64,000 nt of DNA from Planomonospora parontospora (GCA_014647935.1 BMQD01000009.1:215441-279440), one strand, 5' to 3'; numbered from the stretch's first letter, positions 35,631 to 45,778 are shown. The notes: a model not told the origin generated them from the sequence alone. Program-made: numbers and translations.

Positions 35631-36896
35631 TCAGGCGAGGGCGGCACGGAATGCGTCAAGAGACGGCCGGATGACCGCGGTGGGCCGGGCGTGGTCGGCC
35701 ACCGCGTCGAGGGTCTTGAGCCCCTCCCCGGTGTTGAGGACGACCGTCTCGGCGTCGGGGTCGAGCCTGCCCTCGGCGACCAGCTTGCGGAGCACGCCGA
35801 CGGTGACGCCGCCCGCGGTCTCGGCGAAGACGCCCTCGGTGCGGGCCAGCAGCCTGATCGCGTCGACGATCTCGGCGTCCGTGACGTCCTCCACCGCGCC
35901 GCCGGTGCGCCGGGCGATGTCCAGGACGTACGGGCCGTCGGCCGGGTTGCCGATCGCCAGCGACTTGGCGATGGTGTCCGGCTTGACCGGGCGGATCACG
36001 TCGTGGCCGGCCTTGTAGGCCGCCGAGACGGGCGAGCACCCCTCGGCCTGCGCGGCGAAGATCTTGTACGGCCGGTCCTCGACGAGACCGAGGGTCACCA
36101 GCTCCTTGAACCCCTTGTCGATCTTCGTCAGCTGGGAGCCGGAGGCCACCGGGACGATGATCTGCTCGGGGAGCCGCCAGCCGAGCTGCTCGGCGATCTC
36201 GTAGGCCAGCGTCTTGGAGCCCTCCGCGTAGTACGGGCGGAGGTTGACGTTGACGAAGCCCCACCGGTCGCCCAGCTCGTCGCCGATGAGCTCCGAGCAG
36301 AAGCGGTTCACGTCGTCGTAGCTGCCGTCGATGGCCACCAGGCGCCCGCCGTACACCGAGGCCATGACGATCTTGGCCTGCTCCAGGTCGGAGGGGATGA
36401 ACACGCAGGCGTCCAGTCCGGCGCGCGCGGCGGCCGCGGTGACCGCGCCCGCGAGGTTGCCGGTGGAGGAGCAGGACAGGGTGTGGAAACCGAAGTTGCG
36501 GGCCGCCTCGACCGCGATGGCCACCACGCGGTCCTTGAAGGAGTGCGTGGGGTTGCCCGAGTCGTCCTTCACGTGCAGGGAGCGCAGGCCCAGCTCGCGG
36601 GCGAGGTTGTCGGCCTTGACCAGCTTGGTCCAGCCGGGGGCCATGTTTCGCTTGGCGGTCACGTCCGCCGGGACGGGGAGCAGCGCGCGGTAGCGCCAGA
36701 TGTTCGCCGGCCCCGCCGCGATCTGCTCGCGGGTGACCCGGGGGAACTCGTAGGCGATCTCGAGGGGGCCGAAACACTCGGTACAGGCGAAGTCCGGACC
36801 GAGGGGGGAGCGCGCCCCGCACTCGCGGCAGGAGAGCGCGACGGCCGGACCGAAGTCAAGGGAGGTGGTGGTGGTTTCAGTGCTTGCAAGCGCCAT
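35631..36896 (-). CDS. thrC: Threonine synthase
   Basis: A 421-residue PLP enzyme converting O-phosphohomoserine to threonine. The N-terminus has a zinc-ribbon-like CRECG...CTECF. The PLP lysine lies in DSGNPTHSFKDR, the phosphate-binding loop is SSTGNLAGAV, and GSQLTKIDKGFKEL and NTGEGLKT are also conserved. ATG 36896 lies behind GAGGGAAAGG; an upstream in-frame ATG at 36917 falls inside the riboswitch P1 stem. It heads an operon with the sulfur-carrier gene. A SAM-I riboswitch in the leader makes this threonine/methionine branch-point enzyme respond to SAM. Confidence 0.95.
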   Translation of the reverse strand: MALASTETTTTSLDFGPAVALSCRECGARSPLGPDFACTECFGPLEIAYEFPRVTREQIAAGPANIWRYRALLPVPADVTAKRNMAPGWTKLVKADNLARELGLRSLHVKDDSGNPTHSFKDRVVAIAVEAARNFGFHTLSCSSTGNLAGAVTAAAARAGLDACVFIPSDLEQAKIVMASVYGGRLVAIDGSYDDVNRFCSELIGDELGDRWGFVNVNLRPYYAEGSKTLAYEIAEQLGWRLPEQIIVPVASGSQLTKIDKGFKELVTLGLVEDRPYKIFAAQAEGCSPVSAAYKAGHDVIRPVKPDTIAKSLAIGNPADGPYVLDIARRTGGAVEDVTDAEIVDAIRLLARTEGVFAETAGGVTVGVLRKLVAEGRLDPDAETVVLNTGEGLKTLDAVADHARPTAVIRPSLDAFRAALA

Positions 36897-36912
36897 GAAG
36901 CGAGGCCTTTCC

Positions 36913-37049
36913 CTCATCTTCGTCTGCGACCACCTTGGTCACAGACCGGAATTGGCACCTGTCCCGGCCGACCTCGTCAGATCACGAGTCTTGAACCGGG
37001 AGGGTTGCCGGGGCTTCGCAGGGCCGGTCCCTCCACCCCTCTGGATGAG
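36913..37049 (-). promoter_or_regulatory. SAM-I (S-box) riboswitch in the thrC leader
   Basis: Read on the minus strand from 37049. P1 forms between CTCATC (37044-37049) and GATGAG (36913-36918). The conserved core is present: AGAGGGGTGGAGGGACCGGC, then GAAGCCCCGGCAACC, then GGTGCCAATTCC. P4 is the hairpin TCTGTGACCA/TGGTCGCAGA near 36925-36945. The end of the P1 3' strand (GAG) belongs to the thrC ribosome-binding site GAGGGAAAGG, so SAM binding would hide it: translational control. Confidence 0.93.
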
Positions 37050-37186
37050 CAATATTCAGTTGTCGAACCTGATGAGCAGGTTGCAAGCACTCTACCCCGG
37101 CCGCTCACCGCTCTGACCATCCATCTCACTTTCCGAGACGGCGTGTGTCGACCGGCGGACACCAGGGGCGGGCGCACCCGGCCGGG

Positions 37187-37756
37187 TCAGAAGCCGTAGG
37201 CGTCGCCCAGCGCGTTCTGGACGTACTTGCGCGCCTGGTGGATGCGGGACTTGGCGGTGCCCAGCGGGATGCCGAGCTGCTCGGCCACCTCGTTGTAGTC
37301 GAGCTGGCAGATGTCGCGCAGCACCAATGCCTGGGCCAGCTCGGGCTTGTCGGCCTCCAGCGCCTCCATCACGTCGAGCAGGTCCAGCCGGGACCCGGCG
37401 ATCACGCTCACCCGGGCCACGTCGGGCTTCTGCAGCGGCAGCTCGTCGGAGCTCTGCTCGGCCGCCCGGCGCTTCAGCGAGCGGTAGGTCGTCCGGGCGC
37501 AGTTGGCCGTCACGATGTGCAGCCAGGTGGTGAACCGGGCCCGGCCCTCGAAGCGGCCGATGTTGCGCGCCACCGCCAGCAGGGTGTCCTGGCACGCCTC
37601 CTCGGCGTCCTGCCGGTAGGGCAGGATCCGCCCGCAGTGCCGCAGCACGTCGGGCTCGATCCGCTTGAGCAGTTCGCCCAGCGCGCGGTGGTCGCCCTGG
37701 GCGGCCGCGCGGGCCAGTGCCTCGGTCGTCTCGTCCAGCGCCATCCGAGCCCCCAT
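37187..37756 (-). CDS. ECF RNA polymerase sigma factor
   Basis: A 189-residue group 4 sigma factor. Region 2 contains YRQDAEEACQDTLLAVARNI and RARFTTWLHIVTANCARTTYR; region 4 has DYNEVAEQLGIPLGTAKSRIHQARK. Between them is an unusually charged linker (RRAAEQSSDELPLQ). No anti-sigma factor gene is adjacent. ATG 37756 or ATG 37744 may be used. It is divergent from otsA, so trehalose synthesis under stress could be linked to it, though that is only a positional hint. Confidence 0.92.
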   Translation of the reverse strand: MGARMALDETTEALARAAAQGDHRALGELLKRIEPDVLRHCGRILPYRQDAEEACQDTLLAVARNIGRFEGRARFTTWLHIVTANCARTTYRSLKRRAAEQSSDELPLQKPDVARVSVIAGSRLDLLDVMEALEADKPELAQALVLRDICQLDYNEVAEQLGIPLGTAKSRIHQARKYVQNALGDAYGF

Positions 37757-37899
37757 CAGCGATCACGGTCGCTGGACATCCTATGGGCGGGGGCAATGTT
37801 TGGTTAACCTCTGGGGCAAGCGTGCCCCGGGGCGGACCGACCGGCCGCCGTCCGCAGTAGGCAGGAGACGAGGGGCATGTCCTAGACGAGGAAGAACAG

Positions 37900-39345
<1,446 letters not shown>

Positions 39346-39387
39346 TTTCGGTGGGCAAATCGCCTTCCGTCCGCTGGGGGAACATCG

Positions 39388-40641
39388 GTGACCGCGATCA
39401 CGTCCGTCCGATTGGTCCGTGACCGCGCCACCTGGCTCATCTACCTCCAGCTCGGCGTCTTCGCCACCTACCTGTACGGCCTCAGCGCGGTCCTGCCGCT
39501 GCTCCGCCTCGACCTGGAGATCACCCAGGCCGTCGCCGGGCTGCACGGCACCGCGATGGCCGCGGGCGCCGTCCTGACCGGGCTCGCGCTGCCCCGGCTG
39601 ACCCGCGCGATCGGCCGCCCGGCCGTCGCCTGGACCGGTCTGGCCGGGATGAACGCCGGCGTGCTGCTGGTGCTGTTCGGCGGCGTCCTGCCGGTCACCC
39701 TCCTCGGGTACGCCGTCGCCGGCGGAATGGCCTCGATCATGCTCTACTCGGGCATGGCCGTGCTCAGCGACCACCACGGCCCGGCGGGTCCCGCGGCGAT
39801 CAGCGAGGCCAACGCGGTGTGCGTGACCGTCGGCATCGCGGTGCCGTTCCTGGTCAGCCTCGCCGCGCAGAGCGCGCTCGGCTGGCGGGCCGCGCTGCTG
39901 GCCACCCCGGTCGCGAGCGCCCTGCTCGTGCTGGCCATGGGCCGCGTCCGGATCCCCGAGGCCGGACGTGGCGGGACCGCCGGGGACGGCGCGGTCGCCG
40001 CGGCCCGGGAACGGTCCGGGGGCCGGTTCGGCGGGCGGTCCGGCGGGCACGACGGCGCCGGTGCCGCCGGGGACGGCGCGGCCCCGGCGGGTGGGGAGCG
40101 GTTCGGCGGGCGGTTCTACCTGGCCGGCGCGGTGCTGTTCTGCTGCGTCGCGATGGAGTTCTGCTTCAACCTGTGGGCGGCGAAGCTGGTCTCCGACCAG
40201 ACGGGGCTGTCGGCGGCGGTGGCGGCGACCGCGCTGACCGCGTTCACCGCCGGCATGGCCGCCGGTCGCTGGGGCGGCGCCTGGCTGGCCCTGCGGATCG
40301 CGCCCACCTCCCTGTTCATCGGCGCGCTCGCGCTCACCGGCGCGGGCTGGGCGATCTTCTGGGTGAGCGGGGACCCCGTCGTGTCCTACCTGGGCCTGGT
40401 CCTGTCCGGGATCGGCGTCTCGCTGCACTTCCCGCTGGCGCTCTCGCGCGTGCTCGCCGCCTCCGGCGGCCTCCTGGACCGGGCCTCGGCCGTGGCCTCG
40501 GTCTTCTCCGGCCTGGCCATCGGCGCGGGACCGTTCGTGCTGGGCGCGCTGGCCGACGGGTTCGGCGCCCAGCGCGCCTTCCTCATGGTCCCCGTGCTGA
40601 TCGGCCTGGCCGTCGGCGGGATCCTGGCCGGCGGCCGGTAG
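39388..40641 (+). CDS. MFS transporter, CynX/NimT-like
   Basis: A 417-residue 12-helix transporter. The N-terminal segment IYLQLGVFATYLYGLSAVLP and domain halves separated by a long loop fit the CynX/NimT-type group. The central loop (residues 192-242) is an unusual Gly/Arg-rich repeat (GGRFGGRSGG, GERFGGRF). GTG 39388 follows CTGGGGGAAC, 40 bases after otsA, so the two are probably co-transcribed. Substrate unknown. Confidence 0.85.
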   Translation: MTAITSVRLVRDRATWLIYLQLGVFATYLYGLSAVLPLLRLDLEITQAVAGLHGTAMAAGAVLTGLALPRLTRAIGRPAVAWTGLAGMNAGVLLVLFGGVLPVTLLGYAVAGGMASIMLYSGMAVLSDHHGPAGPAAISEANAVCVTVGIAVPFLVSLAAQSALGWRAALLATPVASALLVLAMGRVRIPEAGRGGTAGDGAVAAARERSGGRFGGRSGGHDGAGAAGDGAAPAGGERFGGRFYLAGAVLFCCVAMEFCFNLWAAKLVSDQTGLSAAVAATALTAFTAGMAAGRWGGAWLALRIAPTSLFIGALALTGAGWAIFWVSGDPVVSYLGLVLSGIGVSLHFPLALSRVLAASGGLLDRASAVASVFSGLAIGAGPFVLGALADGFGAQRAFLMVPVLIGLAVGGILAGGR

Positions 40642-40654
40642 ACGACGCGGGACC

Positions 40655-40754
40655 GGCGGACGGCACCGGACCGGCAGAAGGCCCGGGGCCGGCGGACGAC
40701 GCAGGGCGGGCAGACCGTGCGAGGGCGGCGGACGGCACCGGACCGGCAGAAGGC
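40655..40754. repeat. 28-bp exact direct repeat, 72 bases apart
   Basis: The block starting GGCGGACGGCACCGGACCGG occurs at 40655-40682 and again at 40727-40754. Shorter GGACCGGCGGA/GGCAGAAGGC words fill the rest. It directly follows the MFS stop, and read in one frame encodes a GPADGTGPAEG-like repeat. Confidence 0.8.
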
Positions 40755-40828
40755 GCGGGACCGGCGGATGGCCGCGAGGCGGCCGAGGCCGTGCCCTCCG
40801 GCCCCGCTCGTTCCCCGTCCCCGTCCGG

Positions 40829-41449
40829 TCAGCTCCAGGTGGCGTTCTTCAGCACGTTCGCAAGACCGGGGGTGTTCCACACGTCCACCACCAGGATCTT
40901 CGAGGTCGGCAGGAACCACTCCCGCTGGGCGAAGGTCGCCGTCTGCCGCCCGCCCCGGTGCGTCACGCACCGGCCGAACCAGGAGACGTACTTCGCCTTG
41001 TGCCCGCGCCCGACCCGGCGCAGGCCGACCGCGGTGGGCTTGCCGATCACCTGGCCGGTCTTGGCGCTGAAGGGGCAGGACTGCACGTCACTCGCCGGAT
41101 AGAAGGGCTGCTCGCCGGTGTAGGCGCCGAAGCCCTCGCGACCGTACTTGATCGCCTCCGGGCCGAGCACCCAGAAGCCCTTGCAACCGGGGGCGAAGTA
41201 GGCGGGCCGGTCGCACCGGCCCGTCTGCACCAGCATCCAGTCGCCCTGGCGGTGCACCTGCCAGCCGGAGGGGACCCGCAACCTCATCCCCCGGAAGGAG
41301 ACGGTCCGGGTGCCCGCCGCCCCCGAGGCCACCGCTGCGGTCGCCGCACCCGGGATCCCCGGGGTCCCCGCGGCGGCCGAGGCGGTGACCGGGGCGGCGA
41401 ACACGGTGACGCCGGCCAGCGCGGCGAGGACGAAAGATCGCTTTCTCAT
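40829..41449 (-). CDS. Secreted protein of unknown function, 206 aa
   Basis: From ATG 41449 the product has a signal peptide (RKRSFVLAALAGVTVFAAPVTASA), an Ala/Gly linker and a 150-residue extracellular domain. Two cysteine pairs are visible (GRCDRPAYFAPGC and QSCPFS...GRCVTHRGG), likely disulfides. Motifs include FRGMRLRVPSGWQVHRQGDW and KYVSWFGRC. I do not recognise the family. It is convergent with the MFS gene and separated from otsB by a tandem repeat. Confidence 0.75.
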   Translation of the reverse strand: MRKRSFVLAALAGVTVFAAPVTASAAAGTPGIPGAATAAVASGAAGTRTVSFRGMRLRVPSGWQVHRQGDWMLVQTGRCDRPAYFAPGCKGFWVLGPEAIKYGREGFGAYTGEQPFYPASDVQSCPFSAKTGQVIGKPTAVGLRRVGRGHKAKYVSWFGRCVTHRGGRQTATFAQREWFLPTSKILVVDVWNTPGLANVLKNATWS

Positions 41450-41498
41450 GCCGGGCAAGCTATCGGCCGCCACTTGCCGCCGACTTGACGACCGGTTG

Positions 41499-41590
41499 TG
41501 CCCGCTCCGGGCCATGACAGATCATGCCCGCTCCGGGCCGCGGCCGATCGTGCCCGTTCCGGGCCGCGGCCGATCATGTCCGCTCCGGGT
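41499..41590. repeat. 26-bp tandem repeat, four copies
   Basis: TGCCCGCTCCGGG or a one-base variant recurs exactly every 26 bases at 41499, 41525, 41551 and 41577, linked by CCGCGGCCGATCA. The last copy reaches the otsB stop codon. Confidence 0.88.
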
Positions 41591-42360
41591 CACAGGCGGC
41601 GCGCGGCGATCGCGTCGCTGATCGAGCCGAGCAGCTCGACGACCCCGGCGGGCCCGTCCACCACGATGTCGGCCTCCACGCTCAGTTCGGCCGACCCGCT
41701 GAACACCGTCACACCGGGCAGCCCGCAGGTCCGTACGGCCTCGAAGGCCGCCAGGTCGCCGAGGTCGTCCCCGGCGAACAGCACCGAGCGCGCCGAGCGC
41801 TCCCGCAGGAAGTCGCCCAGCGCCACCCCCTTGTCCGTCCCCGGCGGCCGGAGCTCCAGCACGAACTTGCCCGGCTCGACCGCCAGGCCCGTCTCCGCGG
41901 CCAGCTCCGCGACCGGACCGGCCAGCGCGTCGAACGCGGCCTGCGGTGACGCGGTCCGCCGGGTGTGCACGGCCACCGCCCGCCCCTTGTCCTCGATCCC
42001 GACCCCGGCGATCCCGGCGACCAGCGTGGGCAGCTCGGCTCTGACCGTGATCAGGCCGGGGTGGGGCGGCGGACTGGACAGCTCGCCGCCCTCCCAGCGT
42101 TCGAGGCCGTAGTGGCCGAGCACGACCAGGCCGGGCACTCCGGCCAGGGAGCCGTACTCGACGGCCGTGGCCGCCGGGCGGCCCGTGATGACGACCAGGG
42201 AGCCGACCAACCCGCCGAGTCTGGCCAACGCCTCCGGACCGGCCGGGTGGATCCTGGCCGACTCCGGGTCCGGCACGATCGGCGCGAGCGTGCCGTCGAA
42301 GTCGAGGCCGACCACCGCTCCGGCGGGGTCGGCCACGATCGCCTCCAGTGCTTCGATCAT
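41590..42360 (-). CDS. otsB: Trehalose-6-phosphate phosphatase
   Basis: A 256-residue HAD enzyme removing phosphate from trehalose-6-phosphate. Motif I is GLDFDGTLAPI, the cap contains GHYGLERW, ELRPPGTDKG is the trehalose-phosphatase motif (Lys), and motif IV is FAGDDLGDLAAF. The ATG at 42360 is the first base triplet of a 29-bp repeat array that includes the ribosome-binding region. It works with OtsA. Confidence 0.92.
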   Translation of the reverse strand: MIEALEAIVADPAGAVVGLDFDGTLAPIVPDPESARIHPAGPEALARLGGLVGSLVVITGRPAATAVEYGSLAGVPGLVVLGHYGLERWEGGELSSPPPHPGLITVRAELPTLVAGIAGVGIEDKGRAVAVHTRRTASPQAAFDALAGPVAELAAETGLAVEPGKFVLELRPPGTDKGVALGDFLRERSARSVLFAGDDLGDLAAFEAVRTCGLPGVTVFSGSAELSVEADIVVDGPAGVVELLGSISDAIAARRL

Positions 42361-42446
42361 GCTTCGGTGCCCGTCCTGTCGAAGGTCATGCTTCGCCGTC
42401 CGTCCCGTCGAAGGTCGTGCTTCGGCGCCCGTCCTGTCGGGTCCCG
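42360..42446. repeat. 29-bp tandem repeat over the otsB start region, three copies
   Basis: Copies begin TGCTTCG at 42360, 42389 and 42418 and contain CGTCC-TGTCGAAGGTC. The first copy overlaps the otsB start codon; on the minus strand each unit ends GAAGCA(T/C)G, so the second copy carries an extra out-of-frame ATG ahead of the real start. Confidence 0.85.
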
Positions 42447-42531
42447 TGCCCGCCGCGGAGCCCCGGAAGACGCCCGCCGCGGCGGGCCCGCCGGTGCCGC
42501 ACCCGCGGATCACCGGTGCCGTACCCGCGGA

Positions 42532-42846
42532 TCAGGGGCGCAAGCCCAGCCTCCGGGCGGCGCGGTCGCGTCTGCGGCTCTCGCGGAGCCGGCGCAGGCG
42601 TTTGACCAGCATCGGGTCGTGGGCGAGGGCCTCGGGTCGCTCGATGAGCTCGCTGAGCAGCTGGTAGTAACGGGTGGCGGACAGGTCGAAGGCCTCGCGG
42701 ATGGCCTGCTCCTTGGCGCCCGCGTAACGCCACCACTGGCGTTCGAAGGCGAGCAGCTCCCGCTCCCTCTCGGTGAGGGCCCGCGCGGCAGCGCCCTGAG
42801 CGGCGTCCTGGGCAGCACTGTCACCGGGAATCGGCGCAGTGTCCAT
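42532..42846 (-). CDS. DUF3263 family protein
   Basis: A 104-residue protein starting at ATG 42846 behind CGAGGAGG. The stretch LTERERELLAFERQWWRYAG followed by KEQAIREAFDLSATRYYQLL is the DUF3263 signature, a helix-turn-helix-like fold probably binding DNA. The basic tail (KRLRRLRESRRRDRAARRLG) supports that. It lies just downstream of a promoter shared with the divergent SAM hydrolase. Function unknown. Confidence 0.92.
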   Translation of the reverse strand: MDTAPIPGDSAAQDAAQGAAARALTERERELLAFERQWWRYAGAKEQAIREAFDLSATRYYQLLSELIERPEALAHDPMLVKRLRRLRESRRRDRAARRLGLRP

Positions 42847-42963
42847 TGGTGTCCTCCTCGGTCGGGCGCGCGGTGACCGCACCGCGCGCACGCGGCCCGA
42901 TGCCAGGATAGTCGGGAATTTCCGGCTGTTCATGGCAGATGGTCAGACGTACAGTCACCTGAT

Positions 42964-43770
42964 GTGACCTCTGTCATCACCCTCCTCACCGACTACGGGC
43001 TGGAAGACGGCTACGCCGCCATGTGCCACGGCGTCATCGCCGGGATCGCGCCGGGCATCCGCATCATCGACGTGTGCCACCTCGTTCCCTCCGGCGACGT
43101 ACGGCGCGGCGCGGCGATCCTGGCACAGACGGTTCCCTATCTCCCCCCGGGCATACATGTCGCCGTCATCGACCCCGGCGTCGGCGGCTCCCGCCGGGCC
43201 GTGGCGGTGGAGGCCGGCGACCACGTCTTCCTCGGCCCGGACAACGGGGTGCTCTCCTGGGCGGTCCACGCCGCCGGCGGTGCGCGGACGGCCCACCAGG
43301 TCACCCGGGCGGAGTTCTTCCTGGAACGGGTCTCGCCGACGTTCCAGGGACGCGACGTCTTCGCCCCCGTGGCCGCCCACCTGGCGACCGGCCGCACCCC
43401 GGCCGAGCTCGGGCCGGAGGTCCCGCCGGACAGGCTGGTCTCCCTGCCCGCCCCGACCTCCCTGCTCCGGGAGGACGCCGTGGAGGGCGAGGTGCTGTCG
43501 GTGGACCGCTACGGGAACGTCCAGCTCTCCATCAGCGCGGGCGATCTGGGCTCCCTGGGCGTCCGGGCGGGGAGCGTCCTGGCGGTCCGGCTCGGCAGGC
43601 GGCAGATCGCGGTGCCGTTCCGCGAGACGTTCGCCGCGGTCCCCCCGGGCGACCTGGTCGCCTTCACCGACTCGGCCGGGCTGGTCGCGTTGGCCGTGCA
43701 CTCCGGCGATGCCTCGCAGCGCCTCGGTCTGCCGCCCGGAGCCCACGTGAGGCTCGCGCCGGCCTCCTGA
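42964..43770 (+). CDS. SAM hydroxide adenosyltransferase (DUF62, fluorinase superfamily)
   Basis: A 268-residue protein with the conserved motifs TLLTDYGLEDGYAAMCHGVI, VAVIDPGVGGSRRAV, LGPDNGVLSWA and DRYGNVQLSI. Members of this family (duf62) split S-adenosylmethionine with water into adenosine and methionine; the halogenases fluorinase and chlorinase are relatives but carry a 21-residue insert that is absent here. GTG 42964. Divergent from DUF3263. Its product methionine and substrate SAM link it to the SAM riboswitch 6 kb away only by theme. Confidence 0.92.
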   Translation: MTSVITLLTDYGLEDGYAAMCHGVIAGIAPGIRIIDVCHLVPSGDVRRGAAILAQTVPYLPPGIHVAVIDPGVGGSRRAVAVEAGDHVFLGPDNGVLSWAVHAAGGARTAHQVTRAEFFLERVSPTFQGRDVFAPVAAHLATGRTPAELGPEVPPDRLVSLPAPTSLLREDAVEGEVLSVDRYGNVQLSISAGDLGSLGVRAGSVLAVRLGRRQIAVPFRETFAAVPPGDLVAFTDSAGLVALAVHSGDASQRLGLPPGAHVRLAPAS

Positions 43771-43861
43771 ACCCGGTGAGACCGGTGCCGGCCTCCTGAA
43801 CCCTGATGACCCGCGCCGGCTTGCTGAGCCCGGATGAGACCGGTGCCGGCCTGCTGGACCT
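43758..43861. repeat. 28-30-bp tandem repeat starting in the SAM hydrolase stop region
   Basis: Units GCCGGCCTCCTGAACCCGGT, GCCGGCCTCCTGAACCCTGA and GCCGGCTTGCTGAGCCCGGA begin at 43758, 43787 and 43815, with a partial fourth. The first unit contains the stop codon of the gene. Confidence 0.8.
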
Positions 43862-44059
43862 ATCACCGGCCGAGCCCGGCGCCGGGTCCGCCCGGCCATA
43901 CCCCGCATACAGGGCATGGTGCTCTACAGACGGTACTGAAGTGACTAAAGGCAATAACCATCCGTATTGTCTCGTTTACTGAAAGCACCGGACCGACCCG
44001 GTGATCACGTGTCAGAATCCCCTCTGACGTCTTCTCCCCTCCCCCTTGTCGAGGTCGCC

Positions 44060-45229
44060 GTGTCCTCTGCACGCGCGCTCAGTGCCGCTCTGGCCGTGAC
44101 CGTCCTCACCGCGTTCACCTGGCCCGCCGACTCCGCCGACGGCTCCCCGGACCACCCGGGGCGACAGGAGCCGCAGTGGGCGCTGACCGCGCTGGACGCG
44201 CGGGAGGCCTGGCGGACCACCCGCGGCGCGGGGGTGACCGTCGCGGTGCTGGACACGGGGGTCGACGCCTCCCACCCCGACCTCGCGGGCGCGGTCGTCG
44301 AGGGCCCCGACCTGACGGGCACGGCGCGCAGGAGGTCACTGTGGGGACGCCACGGCACCGCCATGGCCAGCGTCATCGCCGGCCGCGGGCACGGCGGCGG
44401 CCGCTCCCCGGGCGTCACGGGGATCGCCCCCGCCGCGACGGTCCTGTCCGTCCGGGTCGCGCTGGAGAACCACGACCCCCGGCGCGGCCGGGGCCGCGAG
44501 CGGGGCCGGGACGCGCTGGCCCGGGGCATCCGCTACGCCGCGGACCACGGCGCCCGGGTGATCAGCATGTCCCTGGGCGGCGGCGGAGGATCATGGAAGG
44601 GGTCCGCGGCCGAGGAGAGGGCGGTGCGGTACGCCCTCGGCAGGGGCGCGGTGCTGGTGGCCTCCTCCGGCAACGACGGCGCGGGCCCGAACCGGCGGAA
44701 CTTCCCCGCGGCCTACCCGGGGGTGATCGCGGTGGGCGCGGTGGACGAGAGGATGCGCGTGACGTCCTTCTCCAACCGGCAGGACTACCTGTCCGTGGTC
44801 GCGCCGGGCAGCGGGATCCTCACCGCCGACGGGCCGGACTCCTACGTGGTCGGGGACGGCACGAGCTCGGCCGCCGCGCTGGTCGCCGGGGTGGCGGCGC
44901 TGGTCAGGGCGGCCTTCCCCGAACTGGGTCCGGCCGAGGTCCGCCGGGCCGTCGAGCGCGGCACCGTCCACGCCCCGGCGGACGGGCACGACCCGGCCTA
45001 CGGCCACGGCGTGGTCAACGCGGCCCGGGCGCTGGAGGAGGCGGCCGGGATCCGCCGTCGGCCGCTCCGGGCCTCCGCCCCGCGGTGGACCCCGCCCGGC
45101 CCGCTCGTCGACGCGGTGCTCTCCCGCCGGGCGGTCTGCGTCCTGCTGGTCCTGCTCGTCCTCGCACTGACGGTCCACCGGCTGACCCGGCGCCGCAGCG
45201 GCACCTCCGGCTTCCCCGGCCCCCGGTGA
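44060..45229 (+). CDS. Mycosin-like subtilisin-family serine protease
   Basis: GTG 44060 follows GAGG and yields 389 residues with a signal peptide (SAALAVTVLTAFTWPADSA). The catalytic triad is Asp (VAVLDTGVDASHPD), His (WGRHGTAMASVIAG) and Ser (GDGTSSAAALVAG), with the oxyanion Asn in ASSGNDG. A C-terminal membrane helix (AVCVLLVLLVLALTV) precedes a short basic tail, as in type VII secretion mycosins. No other ESX genes are in the window, so a role there is not shown. GTG 44009 is an in-frame alternative. Confidence 0.88.
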   Translation: MSSARALSAALAVTVLTAFTWPADSADGSPDHPGRQEPQWALTALDAREAWRTTRGAGVTVAVLDTGVDASHPDLAGAVVEGPDLTGTARRRSLWGRHGTAMASVIAGRGHGGGRSPGVTGIAPAATVLSVRVALENHDPRRGRGRERGRDALARGIRYAADHGARVISMSLGGGGGSWKGSAAEERAVRYALGRGAVLVASSGNDGAGPNRRNFPAAYPGVIAVGAVDERMRVTSFSNRQDYLSVVAPGSGILTADGPDSYVVGDGTSSAAALVAGVAALVRAAFPELGPAEVRRAVERGTVHAPADGHDPAYGHGVVNAARALEEAAGIRRRPLRASAPRWTPPGPLVDAVLSRRAVCVLLVLLVLALTVHRLTRRRSGTSGFPGPR

Positions 45230-45255
45230 GCCCGCCCCGGCCCCCGGTGAGCCCG
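45214..45255. repeat. 21-bp tandem duplication over the protease stop codon
   Basis: CCCCGGCCCCCGGTGAGCCC plus one base is repeated exactly at 45214-45234 and 45235-45255. The first copy supplies the TGA stop of the protease gene; a second identical TGA follows 21 bases later. Confidence 0.85.
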
Positions 45256-45481
45256 CCGTACAGCGGACACTCCCCCGACGGTCAAGATCCGAACCGTTTC
45301 CGCCCTCGACCATGGCCGGTTCGGTAACGGCTCGGCCATCATCGCCACCGCCCTTCGGAGTTCCCTCCCTGCGGCGGCGACCCGGTCCCCATACTGCTAA
45401 GCGCCAGTTCGGCGTCACATCGGCCCAGCACGATCGCATCCCACGTGCCCGGCCCGGAAAATCCTCGGGGGAAGAACAACC

Positions 45482-45778
45482 ATGATCCGTCGCATTCTCG
45501 CGGCCACCGCCATCGCCGGCATCGCCGTCGCCGGCACGGCCACCCTGGCCTCCGCGAACGTCTTCGACAGTCCCAACCCGCTCGAGCGCATCCTGGGCGA
45601 GAACGGTCCGCTCAGCTCGCTCCTGGGCGGCCCCGACGGCCTCGGCGACCTCCTGGGCCGCGGCGAAGGGGCCCAGCACGGGGCTCCGCACGAGCAGTAC
45701 CCGGGCGGCGGCCCGGACGGCGGCTACCCCGGTGACGGCCCGTACGGCGAGTACCGCGGCGACGGCCCGCAGGGCTAG
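45482..45778 (+). CDS. Small secreted Gly/Pro-rich protein, 98 aa
   Basis: A signal peptide (RRILAATAIAGIAVAGTATLASA) is followed by a short region LERILGENGPLSSLLGGPDG and a Gly/Pro/Tyr tail with GDGPYGEYRGDGPQG repeats. About 75 residues when mature. The ribosome-binding site is GGGGGAAG. No family recognised. It is preceded by a 250-base spacer with no gene. Looks like a cell-surface or secreted small protein. Confidence 0.75.
   Translation: MIRRILAATAIAGIAVAGTATLASANVFDSPNPLERILGENGPLSSLLGGPDGLGDLLGRGEGAQHGAPHEQYPGGGPDGGYPGDGPYGEYRGDGPQG

Noticed and set aside
42964-43770. Fluorinase or chlorinase
   Set aside because: The halogenase-specific insert and residues are absent and no halometabolite genes are nearby; the DUF62 SAM hydrolase motifs fit better.
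44060-45229. Type VII secretion (ESX) locus
   Set aside because: Only the mycosin-like protease is present; no EccB, EccC, EccD, EccE or WXG100 genes lie around it.
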